Assembly: GCF_022836875.1 (NCBI RefSeq)
Contig: NZ_CP090376.1
Location: forward strand, 2,108,001-2,172,000
Direction of reading: 5' to 3'
DNA: 64,000 nt
Source: Flavobacterium enshiense
Lineage (GTDB): Bacteria; Bacteroidota; Bacteroidia; Flavobacteriales; Flavobacteriaceae
Shown here one piece after another: positions 1 through 6,718 of the stretch; the stretch's first letter is position 1; each line of letters starts with the position of its first letter. The translations under genes and the position numbers were made by a program. The notes beneath the pieces were generated by a model that worked only from the letters and a program-made list of their open reading frames with translations, searched no databases and was not told where the DNA came from.

Positions 1-329
1 TCTCTGAAATCTGATAGGTTAACCACATTTTCCAAACCTTCAGCTCCACAAAAACGATTTTGAGCAAATGGTAAGTCGCGAGAAATACATAATACTTTCG
101 TGTTTGTTAAGTTGCTTGCTGTTTCATTGAATTTACGAACCGAAGTAGCACAAGTGCTTGTATCAATACTTGGGAATATATTTAAAACCAATTTACTTCC
201 TTTGAAATCGGTTAATGAAACCGTTGATAAATCAGTTTTTACTAAAGTGAAGTCTAATGCAGGTGTACCTACCTGAGGTAATGAACCCGTTGTGTTTACT
301 GGGTTTCCTTTCAATTTTATCTGAGCCAT
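1..329 (-). CDS. tpx: Thiol peroxidase Tpx, 3' end outside the window
   Basis: The reverse strand encodes the first about 109 residues of an atypical 2-Cys peroxiredoxin that reduces hydroperoxides with thioredoxin. It starts [15 protein letters not shown]. The peroxidatic cysteine lies in [17 protein letters not shown], the usual Tpx signature with Thr three residues before Cys. A second cysteine follows in RFCGAEG, the Tpx resolving position. The start at 327-329 is the first ATG and gives the family's usual N-terminus. The gene is divergent from the arsR operon and close to ahpC and a thioredoxin, so this end of the window is a redox-defence neighbourhood. The C-terminal third lies beyond base 1. 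Confidence 0.93.
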   Translation of the reverse strand, partial: MAQIKLKGNPVNTTGSLPQVGTPALDFTLVKTDLSTVSLTDFKGSKLVLNIFPSIDTSTCATSVRKFNETASNLTNTKVLCISRDLPFAQNRFCGAEGLENVVNLSDFR

Positions 330-420
330 AATTCTGTTTTTTTAGAGTTTCAAAAGTAATGAATTTATTTTAGAATTGGTTTTTTGGCGAATTGCTTTTT
401 TATTTCATTTGTTTATTGTA

Positions 421-432
421 ATATTGCAATAT
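421..432. promoter_or_regulatory. Candidate ArsR operator
   Basis: A perfect 12-bp palindrome, ATATTGCAATAT, begins 25 bp before the arsR start codon, between the divergent tpx and arsR genes. ArsR/SmtB repressors commonly bind AT-rich palindromes of this kind over their own promoter. Its position suggests autorepression of the arsR operon; binding is inferred. Confidence 0.5.
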
Positions 433-445
433 AAAAATATATCAA

Positions 446-769
446 ATGGGAGCTTCAAAATCAGAATTCTTTTCGGAGCAGCAAAATGAAATGGCGTCAT
501 TGTTTAAAGCTATTTCGCATCCGGCAAGAGTGGCCATAATTGAGTATCTGCTAAAAGTGGATTCCTGTATTTGCGGTGATATCGTAAATGAATTACCCTT
601 GGCACAACCTACAGTTTCCCAGCATCTGAAGGAATTGAAAAGTGTTGGGATTATTAAGGGAAACATCGAAGGTACAGCGATTTGTTATTGCTTAAATCCG
701 GACACTATGAAAAAACTGGAAAATTATTTTTCAGGAATATCGAATAATCTAATAATGAAATGTTGTTAA
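446..769 (+). CDS. arsR: ArsR/SmtB-family metalloregulator
   Basis: A 107-residue winged-helix repressor, the usual length for the family. The ArsR helix-turn-helix is visible at about residues 50-70 (LAQPTVSQHLKELKSVGII). A metal-site-like CICGD sequence lies at Cys41-Cys43, just ahead of the recognition helix and close to the classical ELCVCDL site. Further cysteine pairs occur at 80/82 (CYC) and 106/107. Arsenite binding to such thiols would release the operator. It is first in a four-ORF plus-strand operon that ends in arsenate reductase, which supports arsenic sensing, although Sb(III) or another thiophilic metal is possible. A palindrome at 421-432 is the likely operator. Confidence 0.9.
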   Translation: MGASKSEFFSEQQNEMASLFKAISHPARVAIIEYLLKVDSCICGDIVNELPLAQPTVSQHLKELKSVGIIKGNIEGTAICYCLNPDTMKKLENYFSGISNNLIMKCC

Positions 770-786
770 TATAAAATACTGTAATT

Positions 787-1257
787 ATGAGACTATCAGA
801 AATTAAAGAAGTTTTGAAAACAGTTGAAACGGTAAACTTTAAATTGCCTGACGGAAGTTTCGTTCCGGAGCATTTTCACGTGACAGAAATAGGGGAGATT
901 ACCAAGAATTTTATCGACTGCGGAGGAACGGTTCGAAAAGAAACCGTAGTGAATTTTCAGCTGTGGGATGCCAATGATTATGAGCATCGATTAAAACCGC
1001 AAAAGCTGTCACACATCATCGAATTATCGGAAAGAATATTGAATATTGATGATAATGAAATCGAAGTGGAATACCAATCCACAACCATAGGAAAGTATGA
1101 TTTGGATTTTAACGGAACCGATTTTGTTTTGGTTGTTAAGAAAACGGCCTGTTTAGCGCAGGACCAATGCGGTGTACCGAAAGAAAAGATGAAAGTTTCT
1201 TTAAAAGATTTGCAGGAACAATCATCATGTTGCACGCCAAATTCATCATGTTGCTAA
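787..1257 (+). CDS. DUF6428 family protein
   Basis: A 156-residue cytoplasmic protein with no signal peptide or membrane segment. It matches the DUF6428 family, which in Bacteroidota accompanies arsR and arsC; its biochemical role is not established. The body is an alpha/beta domain. The tail is strikingly cysteine-rich, with two CC pairs in SSCCTPNSSCC at the extreme C-terminus and two more cysteines at about residues 119-125 (ACLAQDQC). Such thiols could bind As(III), but that is inference. It begins 17 bp after arsR stops, so it is cotranscribed and presumably controlled by the same repressor. Confidence 0.75.
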   Translation: MRLSEIKEVLKTVETVNFKLPDGSFVPEHFHVTEIGEITKNFIDCGGTVRKETVVNFQLWDANDYEHRLKPQKLSHIIELSERILNIDDNEIEVEYQSTTIGKYDLDFNGTDFVLVVKKTACLAQDQCGVPKEKMKVSLKDLQEQSSCCTPNSSCC

Positions 1258-1275
1258 TAATAATCTCAAATTAAA

Positions 1276-1401
1276 ATGAAAGAAAAGATTTTAAAGTATA
1301 AAAAGCCTATCATAATAACTACTTCAGTTATTGTACTTCAGCTTATTTTTGGCTTCGACCCAAAATTCTGCATCATCAATATGGTTTGGTTATTTGTTTA
1401 G
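1276..1401 (+). CDS. Possible 41-residue membrane peptide in the ars operon
   Basis: This short ORF starts with ATG after an A-rich stretch and ends TAG one base before the arsC ATG. It encodes a basic N-terminus (MKEKILKYKK) followed by a hydrophobic stretch of about 16-20 residues (PIIITTSVIVLQLIFGF), then a short tail with one cysteine and a Trp-rich end. The pattern is that of a single-pass inner-membrane peptide. The spacing fits translational coupling to arsC. It could instead be chance or a remnant of a permease. I recognise no family. It is supported only by position, start context and composition. Confidence 0.45.
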   Translation: MKEKILKYKKPIIITTSVIVLQLIFGFDPKFCIINMVWLFV

Positions 1402-1402
1402 G

Positions 1403-1822
1403 ATGATGAAAAAAAACATTTTAGTCCTTTGCACCGGTAACAGTTGCAGAAGTCAGATAGCTGAAGGGTATCTGCGTTACTTTTCAAAAGAGAAAGCAGA
1501 TGTTTACAGTGCCGGGGTAGAAACTCACGGTGTTAATCCGAAGGCTGTGGCAATCATGAAGGAAGACGGAATTGATATTTCCAATCATACTTCAAATAAT
1601 ATTAATGAGTATTACGGGATCCCGTTTGATTTTGTAATCACCGTTTGTGATAATGCAAAAGAACGCTGTCCGTTTTTCCCAAGCAATGCAGTGAAATTTC
1701 ATCACAATTTTACGGATCCTGCCAAAGCTATAGGAAATGAAGAAGAAATTTTGAACCAGTTCCGGTTAGTTCGCGGGGAAATAAAAATGTATTGTAAGCA
1801 ATTTGTGGAGGATAATTTATAA
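1403..1822 (+). CDS. arsC: Thioredoxin-coupled arsenate reductase ArsC
   Basis: With the start at 1403 the product is 139 residues. It has the low-molecular-weight phosphatase loop CTGNSCRS with Cys10 and Cys15. A second pair, Cys82 and Cys89, sits in VCDNAKERC, the same numbering as Staphylococcus aureus ArsC. This triple-cysteine relay reduces arsenate to arsenite using thioredoxin. A longer ORF opens at 1331, but its first 24 residues are unlike the family, and 1403 directly follows the stop of the small ORF before it. No arsenite exporter (ArsB or Acr3) lies in this operon, so arsenite efflux must be encoded elsewhere. Confidence 0.92.
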   Translation: MMKKNILVLCTGNSCRSQIAEGYLRYFSKEKADVYSAGVETHGVNPKAVAIMKEDGIDISNHTSNNINEYYGIPFDFVITVCDNAKERCPFFPSNAVKFHHNFTDPAKAIGNEEEILNQFRLVRGEIKMYCKQFVEDNL

Positions 1823-1845
1823 TTCAAATCGCTATTTTGGATACT

Positions 1846-1877
1846 AAAAAAGCCTTTCTTGTCAAAAGAAGGGCTTT
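1846..1877 (-). terminator. Convergent terminator between arsC and the ahpC-side operon
   Basis: A 12-bp stem (AAAGCCTTTCTT pairing with AAGAAGGGCTTT through one G-U pair) has a five-base loop. The T-run follows the stem on the minus strand, so it mainly ends the DUF6952 operon, but it lies between convergent genes and may serve both. Confidence 0.75.
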
Positions 1878-1890
1878 GGTATTAAAAATA

Positions 1891-2148
1891 TTATTTGTCG
1901 ATAGAACCCAAAACGCGTTGCATGAAAGTATTTAATGCTTCTTTTTTATCGGTTCCGTCCTTTATCATTTTGTTTACTTCCAGTGCTCCATACATATTGG
2001 AAAGTAATTCTCCGATAACGTCCAGTTCTTCATCTTTTAACGACGGAACTTCCGTTAAGGCTTCCAATACTTCGATGGTTTCTACAATGTAATCCTGATC
2101 GTTTTCTTCAATAAACTGAGTCAGTTGTTTTATTACCGGTAACTTCAT
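1891..2148 (-). CDS. DUF6952 family protein
   Basis: An 85-residue acidic, all-helical protein (MKLPVIKQLTQFIEEND...) without signal peptide. It matches the small flavobacterial DUF6952 family, which is typically found downstream of a thioredoxin-like protein and a peroxiredoxin, exactly the arrangement here. Its function is unknown. It starts 2 bp after the thioredoxin gene stops, so the two are translationally linked. A role as partner or regulator of the peroxide-detoxifying pair is only suggested by this context. Confidence 0.75.
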   Translation of the reverse strand: MKLPVIKQLTQFIEENDQDYIVETIEVLEALTEVPSLKDEELDVIGELLSNMYGALEVNKMIKDGTDKKEALNTFMQRVLGSIDK

Positions 2149-2150
2149 AA

Positions 2151-2459
2151 TTATACAATTTCGTTAACCAGTTCGGTCAAAACTTCCGCTTTGTTGGTCT
2201 GCGTTTCGTTTACCAGTTTCCCGTTTACGAAAGTTGCAAATGTTGGAAGGTTGGAAACATTTGCTAATTTTCTTGATTCCGGAGAATTTTCAGCATCGAC
2301 TAAAACAAAAGCAATATTTTCATTTTCAGTTGAAAGTTTTTTGAACTTCGGTTTCATGATTCGGCAGTTCCCGCACCATGAGGCAGAAAATTGTACTACC
2401 ACTTTTTCGTTTGTATCAACTATATTTTGAAGCGTGTCTTCGTTTAATTCTATTAACAT
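2151..2459 (-). CDS. Thioredoxin-family protein with CGNC active site
   Basis: A 102-residue single-domain cytoplasmic thioredoxin. The active site is SASWCGNCRIMKP with Cys29 and Cys32, so the usual Pro between the cysteines is Asn. The cis-Pro loop is present as SNLPTFATF. The CGNC site should shift redox potential or partner choice relative to CGPC thioredoxins. It lies just downstream of ahpC, across a strong hairpin, and is joined to DUF6952 by a 2-bp gap. The simplest reading is a dedicated reductant for the neighbouring peroxiredoxin, or a partner for ArsC. Confidence 0.85.
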   Translation of the reverse strand: MLIELNEDTLQNIVDTNEKVVVQFSASWCGNCRIMKPKFKKLSTENENIAFVLVDAENSPESRKLANVSNLPTFATFVNGKLVNETQTNKAEVLTELVNEIV

Positions 2460-2480
2460 GGCGTTTTTGATTTTTTAATT

Positions 2481-2520
2481 AAAACTCCAAATCCCAATTT
2501 TTATTGGAATTTGGAGTTTT
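2481..2520 (-). terminator. Hairpin terminator or attenuator after ahpC
   Basis: A long stem (AAAACTCCAAAT/ATTTGGAGTTTT extended by CCAAT/ATTGG) with T-runs on both sides lies between ahpC and the thioredoxin gene. It should end or strongly attenuate ahpC transcripts, keeping peroxiredoxin output above that of the downstream pair. Confidence 0.8.
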
Positions 2521-2536
2521 GTATAGGTTTTACTGA

Positions 2537-3172
2537 TTAGTTTTTGCTTAAGTAAGCAGCAGTACTTAATCTGTCAGCTGTCATAGCTTCTTTTCCGTTT
2601 TCCCAGTTTGCAGGACAAACTTCACCTTTAGTCTGAACGTGAGTGTAAGCGTCGATTAAACGTAAGTACTCACCAACATTTCTTCCTAGTGGCATGTCGT
2701 TTACGCTTTCGTGGAAAATTTTTCCAGTCTCATCAATCAGGTAAGTAGCTCTGTAAGGAACGTTTGAACCTTCGATTAAATAATCTCCTGTTTCTTCGTT
2801 GAATACTTCTTCAGCATCTAAAATTCCTAAAGCAGTAGATAAGTTTCTTGTAGTATCAGCTAATAAAGGGTAAGTAACACCTTCGATACCACCGTTGTCT
2901 TTGGCTGTATTTAGCCAAGCAAAGTGTACTTCGTTAGTATCACAAGAAGCACCGATTACGATAGTGTTTTTTGCATTGAACTCAGGTAAAGCAGCCTGGA
3001 AAGCGTGTAATTCTGTTGGACAAACGAATGTGAAATCTTTCGGATACCAGAATAATAATACTTTTTTATTGTTTTTTGTTGCTTCTTCAAGAATGTTGAT
3101 TCTTAAGTTATCACCCATTTCTGAAATAGCATCTACTGTAATGTTCGGGAATTTTTTTCCAACTAATGACAT
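2537..3172 (-). CDS. ahpC: Typical 2-Cys peroxiredoxin (AhpC/TSA)
   Basis: A 211-residue peroxiredoxin. The peroxidatic Cys51 lies in DFTFVCPTELHAF and the resolving Cys186 in GEVCPANW, both canonical for the AhpC/Prx1 group. It reduces hydrogen peroxide, organic peroxides and probably peroxynitrite, and is recycled through a thioredoxin-type donor. No AhpF is adjacent; the CGNC thioredoxin downstream is the likely local reductant. The start at 3170-3172 is the first ATG and gives the family N-terminus MSLVGKKFPN. Confidence 0.93.
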   Translation of the reverse strand: MSLVGKKFPNITVDAISEMGDNLRINILEEATKNNKKVLLFWYPKDFTFVCPTELHAFQAALPEFNAKNTIVIGASCDTNEVHFAWLNTAKDNGGIEGVTYPLLADTTRNLSTALGILDAEEVFNEETGDYLIEGSNVPYRATYLIDETGKIFHESVNDMPLGRNVGEYLRLIDAYTHVQTKGEVCPANWENGKEAMTADRLSTAAYLSKN

Positions 3173-3342
3173 AATGTATCGGTTTTTAAAGATTATTTTT
3201 TTTTAACAGTGCAAAAATAGCGATTCCTGAATTGCTTTACCATTACCCTTTATTATAATTTCTTATTTAATGATAACAAATAGTTATCGTAACGTTTTTT
3301 TAAATTTTCAAACCCAAAATGTTATTTATTCAATTGGTTTTA

Positions 3343-3350
3343 TATATTTG
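3343..3350 (+). promoter_or_regulatory. Bacteroidota-type -7 box before the amino acid permease
   Basis: TATATTTG fits the TAnnTTTG -7 element of the Bacteroidota housekeeping sigma factor. It is about 83 bp before the permease start. No clear -33 TTTG is seen at the usual spacing. Confidence 0.45.
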
Positions 3351-3432
3351 TTTACCTTAAAAAAAAGCAGGGATATTCTGTGATTTTGAAAGGTTTTTGC
3401 CGATAAACTAACACTATTTACAAAGAATTTTT

Positions 3433-5133
3433 ATGTCTTTTACCGATTTATTCAGAAGAAAATCAACATCAACTATATTGAAACAGGGTGGGGACGGAGA
3501 TCACGCCACTGGATTACACAAAGTTCTTACCGTTCGCGATTTAACCTTTTTCGGGATAGCAGCAATTATTGGTGGCGGAACTTTTTCTGCTATCGGGAAT
3601 GCCTGTTTTTCAGGTGGTCCGGGTGTAACGCTTTTGTATATTATTTGTGCAATCGCGTGCGGATTTACAGCTATGTGTTATGCCGAATTCGCTTCACGAG
3701 TGCCTGTTTCAGGTAGTGCTTATACGTATGCCTATGTTTCATTTGGCGAATTATTCGCATGGATTATCGGTTGGGCATTGATTATGGAATATTCCATCGG
3801 AAATATTTATATCGCCTTTTCATGGAGTGGTTATTTTACCAATTTGTTAGAGAGTTTCCACATTCATTTGCCGGAGTGGCTAACGATTAATTATCAGTCG
3901 GCTCATTCTGCTTTCCTTGAAAATAAAGCCGGGGAAGGTTTCAATGCATGGCAAAATGCACCAATGCTGGGGAGCCTGAAAGTGATTTTTGATTTACCTG
4001 CTGTGGTGATTAATTTGTTGATTACCTATTTGGTTTATAAAGGTACCAAGGAATCAAAAAACTTTAGCAATGTCATGGTAATCATTAAATTAGCTATTAT
4101 TGCTTTGGTAATTGCGGTAGGTGTTTTTTATGTGGATATCGACAACTGGACACCATTTATGCCGAATGGTTTTGGCGGTGTTATGGCCGGAGTATCGGCA
4201 GTATTCTTTGCATATATCGGTTTTGATGCCGTTTCGACTTTGGCAGAAGAAAGTAAAAATCCGCAAAGGGATTTACCGAAAGGAATGATTTATTCTTTAG
4301 TGATTTGTACCGTGATTTATATCATTTTGGCCTTGGTTTTAACCGGCATGGTAAAATACGATTTATTGGGTGTAACCGATCCGTTAGCTGAAATTTTTGC
4401 TTTAAAAGGGGTGAAATGGATGTTGTTCATTGTGTCCATTGCGGCCGTTGTGGCGATGACCAGTGTGATGCTGGTGTTTCAGATGGGACAGCCGAGAATC
4501 TGGATGACCATGAGCCGTGACGGACTGATGCCGAAGAAATTTGCGGAAATTCATCCGAAGCATAAAACGCCGGGATTTGCAACAATCGTGACCGGTTTAG
4601 TGGTAGGTCTGCCAATTTTCTTTACCGATGAGAATTTCGTGTTGGATTTTACAAGTATCGGTACTTTATTCGCCTTCGTATTGGTTTGTGGCGGTGTATT
4701 GCTGCTGTCTCCACAGAGCGAAGAAGAATTGGCTGAACGCAAAAGCAATGGTAAATTCAGAATACCTTACATAAATTCAAAGTTTATTTTCCCAGCCATC
4801 GTGGTGGGAACCATTTTTATCGTAAACTATGTTTTCCCAACTTTCTTTACCGATACGTTTGATTTCTCGGGAGACAAATTCGCGACAAATATTTCGATGG
4901 TGGTATTCTTTGTTTTATGTGGTGTGATGGCGGTGATGGCGTTCCTTAAAAACCTTTCGTTAATTCCGTTATTGGGATTGATTTCCTGCTGTTACCTGTT
5001 AACCGGGATGGCGGTTTCCAACTGGAAATGGTTCGGAGTTTGGCTGATAATCGGATTGGTGTTCTATTTCAGTTTCGGCTATAAAAACAGTAAACTGAAT
5101 TTCAACAGAATTAAAGCGACAATTGAAGATTAA
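3433..5133 (+). CDS. APC-superfamily amino acid permease (cationic amino acid transporter type)
   Basis: A 566-residue integral membrane protein with about 14 hydrophobic segments. The first segment carries the APC fingerprint GIAAIIGGGTFSAIG (residues 41-55), a discontinuous helix that binds the substrate backbone. The conserved YAEFASRVPVSGSAYTY and FFAYIGFDAVSTLAEESKNPQRDLP motifs of the CAT group follow. It imports amino acids, probably with protons or by exchange; the specific substrate cannot be read from the sequence. It is a single-gene unit with its own upstream -7 box and a strong terminator. Confidence 0.88.
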   Translation: MSFTDLFRRKSTSTILKQGGDGDHATGLHKVLTVRDLTFFGIAAIIGGGTFSAIGNACFSGGPGVTLLYIICAIACGFTAMCYAEFASRVPVSGSAYTYAYVSFGELFAWIIGWALIMEYSIGNIYIAFSWSGYFTNLLESFHIHLPEWLTINYQSAHSAFLENKAGEGFNAWQNAPMLGSLKVIFDLPAVVINLLITYLVYKGTKESKNFSNVMVIIKLAIIALVIAVGVFYVDIDNWTPFMPNGFGGVMAGVSAVFFAYIGFDAVSTLAEESKNPQRDLPKGMIYSLVICTVIYIILALVLTGMVKYDLLGVTDPLAEIFALKGVKWMLFIVSIAAVVAMTSVMLVFQMGQPRIWMTMSRDGLMPKKFAEIHPKHKTPGFATIVTGLVVGLPIFFTDENFVLDFTSIGTLFAFVLVCGGVLLLSPQSEEELAERKSNGKFRIPYINSKFIFPAIVVGTIFIVNYVFPTFFTDTFDFSGDKFATNISMVVFFVLCGVMAVMAFLKNLSLIPLLGLISCCYLLTGMAVSNWKWFGVWLIIGLVFYFSFGYKNSKLNFNRIKATIED

Positions 5134-5140
5134 AAGAAGA

Positions 5141-5169
5141 ATCCCGAGTTTAACGCTCGGGATTTTTTT
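5141..5169 (+). terminator. Terminator of the permease gene
   Basis: The stem ATCCCGAG/CTCGGGAT has a seven-base loop and is followed by six T. It begins 7 bp after the stop codon. Confidence 0.9.
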
Positions 5170-5229
5170 ATCATAGGACGCTCAGCGATTAAACTTTGAT
5201 GTATCTCCAATTAATTTTGCTCGGCGGAA

Positions 5230-5260
5230 TTAAAAAACCCTGAGTAAAGCTCAGGGTTTT
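5230..5260 (-). terminator. Terminator of the amidohydrolase gene
   Basis: An 11-bp stem, AAAACCCTGAG/CTCAGGGTTTT, has a five-base loop. On the minus strand it ends in a run of six T, 26 bp after the stop of the gene at 5286-6578. Confidence 0.88.
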
Positions 5261-5285
5261 ATTGATGATAAGAAGACAATAATTT

Positions 5286-6578
5286 TTAATTTGGTAAAAT
5301 TGATCTTGACATTTCTTCAAGTATATTTTTATTCAAATACTGATTGTTAAAGTAAATGCCTTCAATTTTTTCCAAAGCATCTAATCTTTCCAATGGGTTT
5401 TTTGAAACAATAAGGAAATCTGCATTTTTTCCGACTTCAATCGTTCCGTAATTTTCATTAAATAAATTGGCAAAATTTACTGTTCCAGTTTTTAAAACAG
5501 CATAATTTGTTAAACCGGCTTTTTGGTATGATTTCATTTCTTCGTGCATTGCAAAACCCGCCACGATGAATTTTGAACTGCTGTCCGGACTCAATAATAA
5601 AGGAACCCCTTCATCATTTAATCGTTTGATAACAGCATGACGTTCCTGTAATTCTTTAGCATAAAGGGCTACTTCTTCTTCAAACTCCTTTTTGCCCGTT
5701 TTTTCCCGATACAAATTTGTTTTCTCGGCCCATTCTTTTACTGTTTCAGGATTGATGAATTGCATTCCTTTTTGTTTTATCATATCCTCAACCGAATATT
5801 GTCCGTAACTAATTATGTACCATTGCAGGGTAGGGCAGACAAATAATTTTTTTTCCTTTATTGATTTTACTCGCGATTCAAAAGAATTTGGCTCACCGAT
5901 AAGTCCGCCCAAATGCTCGAAAGAAGTATAGTTTGATCCAAAAAAGCTTTCATCACTAATGATAACACCTTTTGGATTGCTCGGAAAATGACCGCCGATT
6001 TTCACATCGTATTCTTTACAAACTGCGTTTAATTCGTCAAATAATTCCTGATTTTTAATGCTCAGAACTTTTATGAAATCAAATCCGTTTTCTTTTGTTT
6101 CTTTTACGAATGTAACTATTTGCTCTTTTGTGAAGCTTAGATTTTTTGTGATAGGATTAGGAGAGAGGTATAATTTCGGATAATATGAATTCTCGGTGTT
6201 ATATTTCTTTTTCATTTCAATATGCTTCGAATCGCCTCGCATTGAACGAAGTTTTGTAACGCCGTTAATAAGGTTGAGTTTGAAATACTTCTCTAATTCT
6301 ACATCATTTTCCGGAAGATGAGCATGTGCATCGGCTAAGGAAGGAATTAAAAATTTTCCTTTACCATCAATGGTTTGTTTCGCTTTGGTTTTTAATTTCC
6401 TGTCATCGGTAATTTCAATGATTTTTCCGTTCTTAATTACAACTGACTTGTTTTTAAGAACCAGTTCAGTATTCATCGGGACTACAGAGACATTGGTAAT
6501 GATGAAATCGGCTTCTATATTTTGGCAAAAAGCGATTTGAAAACTAAGAATTATCAGAATGCAAAGAAATTTTTTCAT
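5286..6578 (-). CDS. Secreted amidohydrolase-family protein
   Basis: A 430-residue metal-dependent hydrolase with an N-terminal signal peptide ending near residue 19 (cleavage before QN). The metal ligand pair HAH is at residues 85-87 in ADAHAHLP. Later metal-site regions appear as GGHFPSNP, FEHLGG and LLSPDSS, and the typical amidohydrolase tail EVGKNADFLIVSKNPLE follows. Imidazolonepropionase-like and prolidase-like enzymes share this layout. The substrate is unknown. The signal peptide places it in the periplasm or outside the cell, and it is next to a secreted dipeptidyl peptidase, so a dipeptide or cyclic peptide substrate is plausible but unproven. Confidence 0.83.
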   Translation of the reverse strand: MKKFLCILIILSFQIAFCQNIEADFIITNVSVVPMNTELVLKNKSVVIKNGKIIEITDDRKLKTKAKQTIDGKGKFLIPSLADAHAHLPENDVELEKYFKLNLINGVTKLRSMRGDSKHIEMKKKYNTENSYYPKLYLSPNPITKNLSFTKEQIVTFVKETKENGFDFIKVLSIKNQELFDELNAVCKEYDVKIGGHFPSNPKGVIISDESFFGSNYTSFEHLGGLIGEPNSFESRVKSIKEKKLFVCPTLQWYIISYGQYSVEDMIKQKGMQFINPETVKEWAEKTNLYREKTGKKEFEEEVALYAKELQERHAVIKRLNDEGVPLLLSPDSSSKFIVAGFAMHEEMKSYQKAGLTNYAVLKTGTVNFANLFNENYGTIEVGKNADFLIVSKNPLERLDALEKIEGIYFNNQYLNKNILEEMSRSILPN

Positions 6579-6640
6579 TTTTCAGTATGATGCGTTGTAC
6601 TTGAATGTGATTCAAATTTATAAAACTTTTCTGTATAAAA

Positions 6641-6675
6641 ATATAAAATCCGCTGCTTTCACAACGGATTTTCTA
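6641..6675 (-). terminator. Probable terminator of the dipeptidyl peptidase gene
   Basis: An 8-bp stem AAAATCCG/CGGATTTT encloses a 12-base loop. The T-run on the minus strand is short (four T, then AT-rich). It lies between two minus-strand genes, about 45 bp after the upstream one stops. Confidence 0.55.
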
Positions 6676-6679
6676 ATTA

Positions 6680-6718
6680 TCTAAAATTCTTAGAATTCTA
6701 AGAATTCTAAGAAGTCTA
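6680..6718. repeat. TTAGAATTC short-oligomer inverted repeat after the peptidase stop
   Basis: On the minus strand, the DPP4 stop is followed at once by TAGACTTC, then TTAGAATTC twice, then the inverse sequence TCTAAGAATTTTAG. Within it, 6687-6704 is a perfect 18-bp palindrome (TTCTTAGAATTCTAAGAA). The oligomer resembles the TTAGA-type flanks of the four-helix-bundle element at 38101-38593, and its position directly after a stop codon is the same. It contains no reading frame. Confidence 0.7.

Noticed and set aside
4427..4748. Minus-strand ORFs inside the permease gene
   Set aside because: They are shadow frames with no family features, opposite a strongly coding gene.
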